From Granulosicoccus sp. (GTDB taxonomy: Bacteria; Pseudomonadota; Gammaproteobacteria; Granulosicoccales; Granulosicoccaceae), in the NCBI GenBank assembly GCA_020627685.1, contig JAHDGK010000014.1, positions 35,304 to 90,897 on the forward strand: a stretch of 55,594 nt of DNA, given 5' to 3'. Position numbers and translations under genes: made by a program. The notes beneath the pieces were generated by a model. The model was not told the DNA's origin and made no database searches. It saw nothing but the letters and a program-made list of their open reading frames with translations. This document shows, piece by piece, positions 20,901 to 27,286 of this stretch (position 1 is its first letter; each line of letters opens with the position of its first letter).

Positions 20901-23900
20901 GATAGCGATGGTGATGGAATAGCGGACGTTTTAGAAGGTGTGGTTGATTCAGATAATGACGGTATTCTTGATTACTTGGATATTGACAGTGATAACGACG
21001 GCATAAGTGATGGCGTTGAATCATCTGCTGACACAGACGGTGATGGCATTCCCAATTATATCGACTTAGACTCTGATAACGATGGAATATCAGACAGTTT
21101 TGAGGGGACCGCAGATACAGACGGTGATGGAGCTGTAAACTTTCTAGATATCGATAGTGATGGTGATGGTGTTGCAGACACTGTGGAAGGCGCAAGCGAT
21201 ACGGATGCTGACGGGATTCCAGACTTTATCGATTTAGATAATGACGGTGATGGTATACCGGACATCATAGAAGGCTCAGTTGATAGCGATGGAGATGGCA
21301 TCACTGATGCGAATGATCCTGATGCGAATGGGGACGGAATTCCAGATAGCGCCGTGGGCAGTGGGGATACTGATGGCGATGGGGTTCCCGATTATTTGGA
21401 TGGTGACATCGATGGCGATGGAATTCCAAACGGCAGTGAAGGTTTGCTGGACCCTGCTGCCGACAGCGATAATGACGGTATTCCTAATTATGCAGACACC
21501 GATAGCGACAACGATGGCATCTTAGATTCTATCGAAGGTACCGGCGATGCCGACGGTGATGGGTTACTAGACGCCTATGATTCAGATGCCGATAACGATG
21601 GTTTAGTCGATGGTTTGGAAGGCTCTAACGACACTGATGGCGATGGAATCCCTGATTATCTTGATGCCGATAGCGACGATGATGGAATTCCCGATAGCGT
21701 TGAAGGTGCTGTGGATTCGGATCAGGATGGCATAATGGATTCCAAAGATATCGATGGTAATAACGACGGTATTCCTGATGCCGAACTATCGTCGGCTGAT
21801 CTTGACGGTGATGGTGTGCTCGATTATCTAGATAACGACATCGACGGTGATGGCGTGTCCAATGTTAACGAAGCCCAACCAGATAGAACCACTGATAGTG
21901 ATTTTGACGGCTTACCGGATTTCTTGGATACCGATAGTGATAACGATGGTATTCCTGATTCGGAAGAATCTCGCGGTGATACTGATGGCGATGGAATTCC
22001 TGATTTTGCCGACACGGATGCGGATGGTGATGGGGTCTCCGATATCTACGAAGGATTTGGTGATACTGATTCTGATGGAGTGCCAGACTTCCTAGATCTC
22101 GATGCGGATGACGACGGAATACCGGATCAGACAGAAGGATTTGAAGATACTGATGAAGACGGAATTCTGGATATCAAGGATCTGGACTCTGATAATGATG
22201 GTATTCCAGACATTGTAGAGGCCGGAGGTGATGATGTAGATGGTAATGGTCGAGTAGACAACTACTCGGATACTAACAACGATGGTTACGATGACGCGAT
22301 GGCGGCGTTTCCGTTAATCATTATTGATACCGATGGAGACAGTTGGTCTGACTACAAAGACTTGGATTCAGATAATGACGGGATCCCTGATACGCGTGAA
22401 TCAACACTTGCATCGTTAGATAGCAATGGTGACGGTAAAGTCGACAGCGTAGTTAATGATATGTTGTCTGATGCCACGATTGATCAAGTGCTCGCAGGTT
22501 CGCTAGGGTCGCTGTTACTGAACGATTTCATTGATGTTGACGTTGATGGCTGGGCAGATAACATTCCAGCCAATATGATTATTGATACTGACGGTGACGG
22601 TATACCTAATCATCAAGATCTCGACAGTGATGGCGATGGAATTAATGACATTACTGAAGCTGGTGGGCAGGATGCAAATGGCGATGGGCAAGTGGATGGC
22701 TGGATAGATACCGATAGAGATGGCGTTCCAGATGACATTGATGCTGATCAACTGGGGTTAGCGGATAGCGACGGTGATGGGATAGCAGACTTTGCGGATG
22801 CAGACTTCCTAGGTGAGTCTGATACCGATGGTGACGGAATTGTCGATCGTTTTGACGTCGACCCTTATGATGAAGGCTTTGCGCGATCGTCTTCAGGAGA
22901 GCCGCTCCTGAGTAGTGCATTGCCTGATACTGATGGTGATGGTATTCCAGATGTGCAGCAACCGATAAATGAGCAAGGTTTTATTCGTACAGGTCTTGGA
23001 GGTGGCGGATCATTCGGACCTCTGAGTTTGATACTACTGATGCTGGTAGGACTAAACCAGCGATGTTGTAAACGAGTTCAACATTGGATTCATAGTCAAG
23101 GGGCTAAGCTTTTCGTAGTTGGTTTTGGAGCGTTCCTAAGTTCTGGATGTACAAGTTTGTACCACACGTCTGACACCGATGAGTTTCGGAATCAAACGGT
23201 CTCATCAGAATTACGGGTGGGCCGTCACGCTTACGTCGCTGCGGGAGTGGGCACCAGCCGTTTAGCGCCGGATACCAGTGAAGTCACGACGTTTTCATTA
23301 AATGACCGGGCAAATGCAGGTCAACAATTAGCTGTTGGTATCGATCTGAGCCGTCAGCTTTCCGTGGAGCTGCATTCCGCTGATTTAGGGAGCGCAGGGT
23401 TTTCTCCAACAGGACGGATAAATTACAGTATGCATGGAGCTAGTGCACTTTTTTATGCTGGGCGAAACCGTGATAACTTTAAGAGGCGAGGATTCACAGG
23501 CTTCGGTAGGGTCGGTTATGGAGTGATGGAAAATTCTGCCGAAGGTAGGTTGCCTTATGCTCGAGAGAATAACAATCATCTGTTAATCGGAGCAGGTCTG
23601 GAATATATGACGCAGGTAGGTGTCGGTTTCAGAGTGGAAGTTCTATCGTTTGAAGATGATGCACAGTACGGACAACTCGCGTTAGTCTATCGTTTGGGTA
23701 CAGCGAAAAAACAAAGAGGAGCTATTGCAGCAGTTGAGTCCACTCCCTCAGTTCAAGCCACACGTGACGAACCAAAACTTTATGCGGCGATGACGGTTCC
23801 GAAGGAAACAAGCCGTGTGTGCGAATTAGAAATGAATTTTGAAGATGTGCTGTTTGAATACAATTCTGCTGAAATCAAATCAGAAAATCTGAAGCTACTA

Positions 23901-24161
23901 TCCAAAGTAGCTCAGACAATGAATGAATGTAGCAATCTAAACCTCACACTCCTGGGGCACGCAGACTCCATAGGATCTGTTACATTTAATTCGATGCTGT
24001 CACAAAAAAGATCTGATGCAGTTCTACAGAGCCTACTCTTGCAGGGTATTGATGCAACCCGAATGTCTTCGCAGGTTTTTGGAGAATTGTCGCCGGTGGC
24101 TGAAAACTCGTCGGTAAACGGGCGGCAACTAAACCGACGTGTCCAATTACTGGTGAAATAG
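11949..24161 (+). CDS. Giant TSP3-repeat surface protein with internal sorting signals and C-terminal OmpA domain
   Basis: A 4070-residue product. Residues 1-38 are an unusually long basic N-terminal extension, and the signal-peptide core with cleavage near 59 ('WVHA') follows. About 60-1075 is a beta-rich ectodomain with DUF11-like parts. About 1078-1235 is an SdrD-B-like domain ('IGDWVFVDLNNNGVY'). About 1241-1637 is an irregular TSP3 block and 1639-1837 a non-repetitive domain. Residues 1840-3427 form 56 contiguous TSP3 units. Residues 3684-3702 are a GGGGS plus hydrophobic plus basic stretch like a GlyGly-CTERM tag. A second hydrophobic segment ends in a lipobox 'LSSGC' (Cys3734), then comes an OmpA-like beta-barrel (about 3745-3935) and an OmpA peptidoglycan-binding domain (about 3957-4070, 'NRRVQLL'). 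It probably forms a Ca2+-stiffened surface rod. The start lacks a clear ribosome-binding site. Confidence 0.88.
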   Translation: MQNRFFLVAISSCLRVSIKSRLKSASKKRIQPRAGCARKKSVGIAVALTLFFSAQWVHANGELTLGEYGQGVFSGTAPFNTTGTCTAAGDDCSDTDVRVRTADDMQFSWSIVSQNIPVGAPDMYAVILEQTIFPSTDADIQFSKIPVACLAPPAGAGGTNPLSEIIENSDGSITLMCNLGSMSNGDQKSFSVDVKPLTTSANNSSFTTTQKVYALDANGVQIVSDVPYVNSNTYSISAAPAWDVSTKLQPLYRSTVSTQDVGTGRGPEPGFYMYTAIGIGAVEQTAGKGISALTDSVNFDFDLSAVKSDGVTAFPIEYKIAHCLPNTSGWSKAVHGAKVDQSHIHYDRSVVDSGSCTLAGDGVTGYNITISNMDSLGTRWPTSTYNGTDLTNGPYYAAAYRLAIFVPFSEVEREDTTPLSGQVFVGNCLSNFDPIDTNGNSNFGAGFEPGYNNSAMPDGSASNNCNSGVELKLTASNSYYMHQFSTATDTGGYSWGPFIDYYDRNNGSIEPNLSYVPRTYLQNTGSVSLTNAEICVKFDNTVSKITDRGNTGASPGTYAYNTGGVGATASEWKIEYASGTISNDNPLDGDGDGNFDFNEATSRYEGNWDELKAFDCSAPGLVWDTDPTVVGIDNVNLVRLSPVVNTTVLESAEAVYLFTPFEARDTFNGGPYDSQEIPLGTILPAFFDTKTDETTSGTWRQSTYNPITTGGRGYNGDRMALVRVRTAIVNSTEEPLAAAGTIESTLAGNSIVWRLQPSVQTEAVGGSAGVNVEVVDVLPVELSYDHACTINLAGGVTPTSVQFNTPSTGKTTLKWSLGNPQSGTTLDPILFCTNSEATSPDGTQATTQAYVSSDNGLNSRTMSQSVELAQVGNIQATANVDVTSDLTDDSQVHSLRWYNFSRGVVVETPTMINVLPHINDDSSLSSRIPASNFSGTLELVAAPTVTFSDGSVPTGSDPFAEIGTVFYTNETHATINDNPKSNSSNWCEYNGSTFVNPSIAGQSCPSGFSEVTAIKHESNYDLEVDGDPRQGFLMTYTLQASGNVEADQYTNMFGVSSVTLPQEQYVKSQRSVVYISSHSIGDWVFVDLNNNGVYNPGVDLPAPDGITIELREFDTGSLVATTVTAGGAYLFDQQAPGDYFIRIPVTLFANGVLGSWTAAINGQAANDDLNHLEDHNAIVTGSTTTTGVETDRITISASVGAAGQAPSGDEPTGDNIIPIADNSTNDDFSNLTVDLGLVSGDADKDGLLDVYEYGDGGINSLRDTDGDSIPDYLDEDSDGDGVPDFIEFGGNPNALADNDGDLIPNIYDTDSDNDGLSDGDESGFLGLDSDGDGIPNEYDVDFTGGSDANGNGLDDVIESLELLDSDNDGITNLFDLDSDNDGLTDLHENFGSDVNGDGRADNFTDSNQDGMDDSLSASSELVDTDGDGTPNFMDADSDNDGIYDIVEAGGTDANLDGMVDGLIDSNQDGFDDTLFATSLVDTDSDDDSIPDRIDFDSDNDSIPDAIEVSFSGYGDTDNDGIKDHLDTDSDNDGILDAIESGITNSDSDSDGIVNYFDIDIAAAGAQDTNRDGITDGAQLVDTDFDGIPNYMDVDSDGDGLSDLYEGTGNIDGDAEANYLDSSDIGSWDFDGDGISNGAESCTVSGYDVMEVTTAGVEPSATLVNGVNQATLDFRFEGGETFRSSTIGTDRFSMSELLAYVGTYSVVSSQPMFSVDILFDNFVPGTEFGNFILTLADGSVVSNADFTIYPDVISASAQLGDFSALGSSTTASMVKDSSTGVHRFTGNSPTNQFGGRIKLLNSHESFDGVGIKSITFEKFSGTTDNFTGSISVASRFYHGVDTDSDGLNDCIDVDSDADLILDSVEGAVDTDNDSTPDFRDSDSDGDNIPDSIEGSIDTDNDGLRNSIDLDSDGDTLSDFVESANDTDNDGTPNYKDLDSDDDGISDSIELTQDPDSDSVPAYLDLDSDGDGIIDQQESSIDSDNDGTADFLDLDSDGDNIPDSQEGTGDLDADGIDDYLDDDVDGDGISDSLEGSLDSDNDGVPNYRDGDSDGDGISDLLESTVDSDNDGIPNYLDTDSDNDGINDFVESASDTDSDGVPNYLDIDSDGDGINDVLEGSLDSDNDGILNSYDIDSDGDGISDLIEGTTDTDNDSIPNYLDTDSDADGLLDLNEGRADTDLDGQADYLDTDSDNDGVSDELEGSTDTDSDGIADYLDTDADGDGIPDIDEGVLDTDNDGTPNYKDTDSDNDGHGDAAEGVVDSDDDGIADYLDTDSDNDSIPDSLESSSDSDNDGLADYLDTDSDEDGIGDSVEGTADSDSDGVANYLDLDSDGDGIPDAVEGAGDLDGDQIADYLDLDSDNDGISDSVEGSGDSDGDGIADAIDEDSNGDGIPDVALGNDDLDSDGIPDYLDGDIDGDGIANGAEGTVVPAQDDDGDGIPNYADTDSDNDGILDSIEGTADADGDGIADAHDTDSDNDGIPDATEGSFDSDGDGIPNHVDTDSDNDGILDSTESVGDSDADGVVDYLDADSDNDGINDIDEGFVDTDGDGLADYIDSDSDNDGIPDGIEGSGDADGDSIPDYLDLDSDNDGIPDEIEGAVDTDGDGLADSVDADSDGDGVLDEFLSSDDQDGDGVADYLDNDVDGDGIFNIDEGSIAPPEDSDGDGIPNYSDMDSDNDGVLDAVEGNTDSDSDGVADFLDLDSDGDGISDELETSVDTDADGISDYIDSDSDNDGILDSLEGAIDTDNDGIADYRDLDSDDDGLGDAAEGLVDTDGDGTTDRLDSDSDNDGIPDLLEAAGDTDGDGLQDYLDTDSDDDGIPDSVEGLLDTDGDGAADYLDGDSDGDGIQDSVEQDIDSDGDQIPDYLDTDSDNDGIPDNEEGAGDSDGDGLSDAIDTDSNGDGIPDAALGTDDLDGDGIPNYLDADIDGDGLANGAEGSVVPAEDSDGDGIPNYADTDSDNDGISDELERNGDADGDGIPDSQDTDSDGDGIADVLEGVVDSDNDGILDYLDIDSDNDGISDGVESSADTDGDGIPNYIDLDSDNDGISDSFEGTADTDGDGAVNFLDIDSDGDGVADTVEGASDTDADGIPDFIDLDNDGDGIPDIIEGSVDSDGDGITDANDPDANGDGIPDSAVGSGDTDGDGVPDYLDGDIDGDGIPNGSEGLLDPAADSDNDGIPNYADTDSDNDGILDSIEGTGDADGDGLLDAYDSDADNDGLVDGLEGSNDTDGDGIPDYLDADSDDDGIPDSVEGAVDSDQDGIMDSKDIDGNNDGIPDAELSSADLDGDGVLDYLDNDIDGDGVSNVNEAQPDRTTDSDFDGLPDFLDTDSDNDGIPDSEESRGDTDGDGIPDFADTDADGDGVSDIYEGFGDTDSDGVPDFLDLDADDDGIPDQTEGFEDTDEDGILDIKDLDSDNDGIPDIVEAGGDDVDGNGRVDNYSDTNNDGYDDAMAAFPLIIIDTDGDSWSDYKDLDSDNDGIPDTRESTLASLDSNGDGKVDSVVNDMLSDATIDQVLAGSLGSLLLNDFIDVDVDGWADNIPANMIIDTDGDGIPNHQDLDSDGDGINDITEAGGQDANGDGQVDGWIDTDRDGVPDDIDADQLGLADSDGDGIADFADADFLGESDTDGDGIVDRFDVDPYDEGFARSSSGEPLLSSALPDTDGDGIPDVQQPINEQGFIRTGLGGGGSFGPLSLILLMLVGLNQRCCKRVQHWIHSQGAKLFVVGFGAFLSSGCTSLYHTSDTDEFRNQTVSSELRVGRHAYVAAGVGTSRLAPDTSEVTTFSLNDRANAGQQLAVGIDLSRQLSVELHSADLGSAGFSPTGRINYSMHGASALFYAGRNRDNFKRRGFTGFGRVGYGVMENSAEGRLPYARENNNHLLIGAGLEYMTQVGVGFRVEVLSFEDDAQYGQLALVYRLGTAKKQRGAIAAVESTPSVQATRDEPKLYAAMTVPKETSRVCELEMNFEDVLFEYNSAEIKSENLKLLSKVAQTMNECSNLNLTLLGHADSIGSVTFNSMLSQKRSDAVLQSLLLQGIDATRMSSQVFGELSPVAENSSVNGRQLNRRVQLLVK
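15670..16860 (+). repeat. Irregular thrombospondin type 3 repeat block 1 (coding)
   Basis: Residues about 1241-1637 of the giant protein are Asp-rich Ca2+-binding repeats of variable spacing (DxDxDG cores, with extra 'DSNQDGxDD' and 'DANxDG' segments). Unlike the second block there is no fixed period. The block lies between the SdrD-B-like domain and a non-repetitive domain at 16864-17458. Confidence 0.85.
17466..22229 (+). repeat. Regular TSP3 array: 56 units of 28 (or 32) residues (coding)
   Basis: By direct reading there are 56 contiguous units starting at residue 1840: 51 of 28 residues (84 bp) and five of 32 residues (96 bp). The consensus is DxDxDGIxDYLDxDSDxDGIxDxxEGxx. The 32-residue units are numbers 21 (19146-19241), 29 (19830-19925), 39 (20682-20777), 47 (21366-21461) and 52 (21798-21893). 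Each has a Pro-containing 4-residue extension, 'VVPA' or similar, and each follows a unit that has lost the usual Glu-Gly and reads 'NGDGIPD' or similar. Synonymous codons vary widely between units. Confidence 0.93.
22998..23150 (+). other. Internal GlyGly-CTERM-like segment and lipobox inside the giant gene
   Basis: Codons 3684-3688 read GGGGS, followed by the hydrophobic run 'FGPLSLILLMLVGL' and basic 'NQRCCKR'. This is the layout of a GlyGly-CTERM tag cut by rhombosortase and normally found at a protein's extreme C-terminus. About 20 residues later a second hydrophobic stretch 'LFVVGFGAFLSSGC' has a lipobox with Cys3734 (23148-23150), the layout of a lipoprotein signal peptide. No stop codon separates them. 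Confidence 0.7.
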
Positions 24162-24198
24162 CGGCCGATTACATCTGCTGAAGATCCGGAGAAATTCT

Positions 24199-24218
24199 CA
24201 TACCGTACTAACGGTATG
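24199..24218 (+). promoter_or_regulatory. Hairpin that contains the start codon of the next gene
   Basis: CATACCGT (24199-24206) and ACGGTATG (24211-24218) form a perfect 8-bp stem with a 4-base loop ACTA, and the last three bases are the ATG of the following gene. The nearest GGAG (24188-24191) ends 24 bases before the ATG, too far for normal initiation, and no alternative in-frame start lies between them. Confidence 0.55.
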
Positions 24219-25364
24219 AGTCATCAAGCGCAAAGAATCACAGCGTCCTTACACTGCCTTCTTGCCGGGGACGCATTGTCGATGCCGGTCCATTGGTTTT
24301 ATAGAACATCGGATATTCTCAAATACTTCCCTCCCTACGGGATCGAGAGAATGGAACCTGCGCCAGACGATCACCCGAGTTCTATCATGTCATTGCACTC
24401 GACTGAGTCGGGCGGGCGGCGGTCAGCAAGAAAGTCGGTTAAACATCATGGTTCATTTCCTAATCGGCAGAATGAAGCGCTAAGTGGAGAGGTTGTTGGC
24501 GATATAATTCTGAAGGGTCGACGAGAGCTGTGGGGAGGAAACCGTACCCACTATCATCACAACATGCTGGCGGGAGACAATACGCTAAACGCCTATTGTG
24601 CCCGATTAATGATTCGTCATCTTAATGAAAACTGTGGTTACGATTCGTCTGTTTGGCTAAAGCAATATGTAGAATTCATGATGTCCGATCCTCCACAGCA
24701 TCCCGATACCTATGCTGAGTCTTATCATCGAGGATTCTTCTCAAATCTAAAAAAAGGCATGCCAATAACTCGTTGTGGTGCTGTTACTCACGACACTGCG
24801 TCCATGGGGGCTCTCGTGACCATTGCGCCGCTCGCATTTGCGCTATTTAAAGAGCATACACTTGAACAGGCGCAAGATATTTGTAGTGCTCATGTTGAAC
24901 TGACTCATCCAGATGATTTTTTGCAATGTGTGGTTCGGTCTTACGTCGAATTACTCTACACGCTTTTGAAAATATGCCCGAGGTCGGAAGATAATCCAAA
25001 TCAGAATTTCGTGACGGCGATAGAGCGCGCGACGGATGTGATTCCAGGGACAAAGCTCACTGAGTTACTTCAACGAGATCGTAGCGATGCGTCGGTTGTG
25101 GGTGGTTTGTATTCCACTGCCTGCTACATAACCGATTCATGGCCTTCGGTTTGTTATTTGGCGGCAAAGTATAATCAGGATGTAAACAAGGCCCTGTTGA
25201 TAAATACCAACTTGGGTGGTGAAAACGCACACAGAGGTTCTGTGCTGGGGTCAATCGTTGGATTAATGACCACTCAAGGTGGTGATATGTTGTACGAGCA
25301 ATTGCTACATAAAGAGTCTATCAGTGCGGAAATTCAACAGTTTGTTCAAACGTTTAGCCATTAA
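24216..25364 (+). CDS. ADP-ribosylglycohydrolase-family protein
   Basis: A 382-residue protein with the family opening 'LLAGDALSMPVHW' (about codons 16-28). Metal-site counterparts are 'AGDNTLNAY' and 'NLGGENAHRGSVLG' near the C-terminus. In canonical DraG/ARH enzymes the latter reads close to GGDTDT, so two metal-binding Asp/Thr positions are changed to Glu/Asn and the usual chemistry may be altered. DraG-type enzymes remove ADP-ribose from proteins or small molecules; the substrate is unknown here. The start codon is buried in a hairpin. The DCC-family gene follows after 20 bases. Confidence 0.82.
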   Translation: MSHQAQRITASLHCLLAGDALSMPVHWFYRTSDILKYFPPYGIERMEPAPDDHPSSIMSLHSTESGGRRSARKSVKHHGSFPNRQNEALSGEVVGDIILKGRRELWGGNRTHYHHNMLAGDNTLNAYCARLMIRHLNENCGYDSSVWLKQYVEFMMSDPPQHPDTYAESYHRGFFSNLKKGMPITRCGAVTHDTASMGALVTIAPLAFALFKEHTLEQAQDICSAHVELTHPDDFLQCVVRSYVELLYTLLKICPRSEDNPNQNFVTAIERATDVIPGTKLTELLQRDRSDASVVGGLYSTACYITDSWPSVCYLAAKYNQDVNKALLINTNLGGENAHRGSVLGSIVGLMTTQGGDMLYEQLLHKESISAEIQQFVQTFSH

Positions 25365-25384
25365 CAGTACATCTCAATCACATA

Positions 25385-25804
25385 ATGAACGATCAAGAAA
25401 CAAGTTCCGAAAAAACGATTATGTTTTTCGATGGCGGTTGTCCTTTGTGCTCGCGGGAAGTAGCGCATTACCAACGAATCGACATCCACAACAATGTGCT
25501 TTGGTTGGATATTCATAAGCAGCCGGAGGTGCTGGAAAAATATGGTCTGAACTACACAGCGGCCATGAAGCATTTGCATGTTAAAGATTCCGATGGGAAA
25601 ATGGTGACAGGCGCTTACGCGTTTCAGGCACTTTGGAAGGCACTGCCCAGATACCATGTATTGGCGCGAGTGGCGTCGTTTCCGGGCATCCTGACAGTTA
25701 TGGATAAAGCCTACGAGTGGTTTGCAGAGCGTCGTTTCGAAAAGCGAATGGCCTGCGCATCATCTGACGCGAACGTTAAACAGAATAGTTGCAACATCGA
25801 GTGA
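25385..25804 (+). CDS. DCC-family (DUF393) thiol-disulfide oxidoreductase-like protein
   Basis: A 139-residue small protein with the signature 'FFDGGCPLCSREV' at about codons 15-27, where a CxxC pair sits after Asp-Gly, as in the DCC family. The family is thioredoxin-like and rarely characterised; a redox role is inferred from the CxxC. There is no signal peptide, so it is cytoplasmic. It is the likely start of a small unit with the two genes downstream (13 bases to the next start). Confidence 0.85.
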   Translation: MNDQETSSEKTIMFFDGGCPLCSREVAHYQRIDIHNNVLWLDIHKQPEVLEKYGLNYTAAMKHLHVKDSDGKMVTGAYAFQALWKALPRYHVLARVASFPGILTVMDKAYEWFAERRFEKRMACASSDANVKQNSCNIE

Positions 25805-25817
25805 AGCTACAGCCAAT

Positions 25818-26156
25818 ATGAAGGAACGCTTATTTGTCTACGGTACACTCGCACCGGGTGAAGCGAACCATCATTGGATGGAGCCTTTGGCCGGCAGCTG
25901 GGAGGTTGCAACAGCGCCGGGCAGAGTAGAGCGGCAAACGACCGGAGTACACACCGGACTTCCCTGTTTCATTCCATCAGAAGTAGATACCGTCAGCGGC
26001 ATGATATTCACCTCAGAAGAGCTTTGGAAAATCTGGGATAAGCTCGATGAGTTCGAAGGGGTTGATTACGGGCGACAACTAATACCCGTGGTCACGGCTA
26101 GCGGCGCTAAAGTCGATGCTTTTGTTTACGTCGATTTGAAGTCATTAGCGCCATAG
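25818..26156 (+). CDS. Gamma-glutamylcyclotransferase-like protein (AIG2/GGCT family)
   Basis: A 112-residue protein whose start 'MKERLFVYGTLAPGEAN' carries the YGTL(x)PG substrate-binding loop of the AIG2/GGCT family; the catalytic Glu is probably in 'LDEFEGVDY'. I chose the ATG at 25818 over an upstream in-frame ATG at 25722 because the upstream part overlaps the DCC gene and the family starts at this motif. The family cyclises gamma-glutamyl compounds to 5-oxoproline; the true substrate is unknown. One base separates it from the next gene. Confidence 0.83.
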   Translation: MKERLFVYGTLAPGEANHHWMEPLAGSWEVATAPGRVERQTTGVHTGLPCFIPSEVDTVSGMIFTSEELWKIWDKLDEFEGVDYGRQLIPVVTASGAKVDAFVYVDLKSLAP

Positions 26157-26157
26157 C

Positions 26158-27186
26158 ATGAACAGATTTGATCGAGTGACTTCTCTGTTGCTCTTGTTGC
26201 AAACACGTTCGGTCCTAACGGCAGGTTTTCTTTCAGACCATTTTGGTGTCACCGAACGCACCATTTACCGTGACATCCGAACTTTAGAGAATGCCGGTGT
26301 CCCCATCGGTTCAGAACCTGGCGTGGGATACTATCTAGAGAAAGGCTATCGCTTACCGCCAGTCAGTTTTACACAAGACGAAGCTGCGTCGTTGTTGTTG
26401 GGTGAAAAGCTAGTTAGTAAAAGTCTGGATGAGGCGTCACTGAGTGATTTCAATCAAGCACTGAATAAAGTTCGGGCAGTGATGGACAGCGCAGATAGTG
26501 ATTACTTAAGTTCGCTTGATGCAGACCTGGCCGTGTATCCAACCGGCAGTCACTTTCCAATAGACAATACCGAGTCGCAAAGCCCGTACACTGATGTTCC
26601 AGCCAATGATCAGCTTGCCGGAAATAGCGATGTAAAGGGTGACCGTTGGTTGCGTGATTGTCGGAATGTGTTGGTTCGCAGGCAAGTGGTTGAACTTGAA
26701 TATAGAGCGCTAAGCAGTGATGAATTGTCTACTCGGGAAGTAGAACCTATCGGCTTGTTCTATTACAGTTGGCATTGGCATCTCATCGCCTGGTGCCGCC
26801 TGCGAGAAGCCTACAGAGACTTCAGGCTCGATCGCATTACACGGTTCTCCCCAAAGTCTGAACAAGTTGCTCGTCGGAGCAGGTTGACGCTGCAGCAGTA
26901 TCTGGATGAGCGACCGGGTAAGCTTGAGTTACAGGAGGTGGTGCTGGTGTTCGGTGCCGATGCCGCCCGTTTCGTCGCCGAGCAACGCTATATGTTTGGC
27001 TTTATTGACGAAGAAGCCGTGGAAGACGGTGTGAAAATGCGCTTCCTCACACCCGTGCCGGATTATATGGCTCGCTGGCTTTTGCAGTACGTTGACGATG
27101 TGGAAATCGTCGTTGGTGACTCAATAAAGGCGTCAATGGCTCGATTCTCTCAAAAACTTTTTACCCATTGGACAAAAGGCTCCTGA
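26158..27186 (+). CDS. YafY-type HTH and WYL-domain transcriptional regulator
   Basis: A 342-residue protein: N-terminal HTH_11/DeoR-like winged helix (about codons 1-60, 'FGVTERTIYRDIRTLENAGVP'), then a WYL domain (about 165-250; 'YYSWHWHLIAWCRLREAYRD' followed by 'FRLDRI') and a WCX C-terminal extension. WYL domains sense nucleic acids or small ligands. It follows the GGCT-like gene after one base, suggesting cotranscription with it and the DCC gene. The target is unknown. Confidence 0.9.
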   Translation: MNRFDRVTSLLLLLQTRSVLTAGFLSDHFGVTERTIYRDIRTLENAGVPIGSEPGVGYYLEKGYRLPPVSFTQDEAASLLLGEKLVSKSLDEASLSDFNQALNKVRAVMDSADSDYLSSLDADLAVYPTGSHFPIDNTESQSPYTDVPANDQLAGNSDVKGDRWLRDCRNVLVRRQVVELEYRALSSDELSTREVEPIGLFYYSWHWHLIAWCRLREAYRDFRLDRITRFSPKSEQVARRSRLTLQQYLDERPGKLELQEVVLVFGADAARFVAEQRYMFGFIDEEAVEDGVKMRFLTPVPDYMARWLLQYVDDVEIVVGDSIKASMARFSQKLFTHWTKGS

Positions 27187-27286
27187 CATAGGGTTGTCAG
27201 TCACCTCTGTCACAGTTCATCCATCGGTTTAGCACCGAACTGATTCCGGCCACAACAACGCCGGATTAACACACTGGAGAATTGTG

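Noticed and set aside
17466-22229. Regular 84-bp period that could suggest a CRISPR array or minisatellite
   Set aside because: The period is coding: units translate to one continuous TSP3 protein, the DNA differs at synonymous sites, and there are no identical repeats with unique spacers.
18373-22920. Several His/Arg/Tyr-rich open frames on the minus strand and other frames inside the giant gene
   Set aside because: They are shadows of the Asp-rich repeats (GAT/GAC read in other frames), with low-complexity composition and no start signals.
11949-24161. Suspicion that the fused OmpA part is caused by a lost stop codon or assembly error
   Set aside because: The frame is continuous with normal codon use and well-formed signals on both sides; a sequencing error would be needed to remove a stop, and nothing in the sequence suggests it. 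It is kept as a biological question in the findings.
25722-25817. Upstream in-frame ATG that would extend the GGCT-like protein
   Set aside because: It overlaps the preceding DCC gene by 83 bases and adds a basic non-family segment; the ATG at 25818 begins at the conserved YGTL motif.
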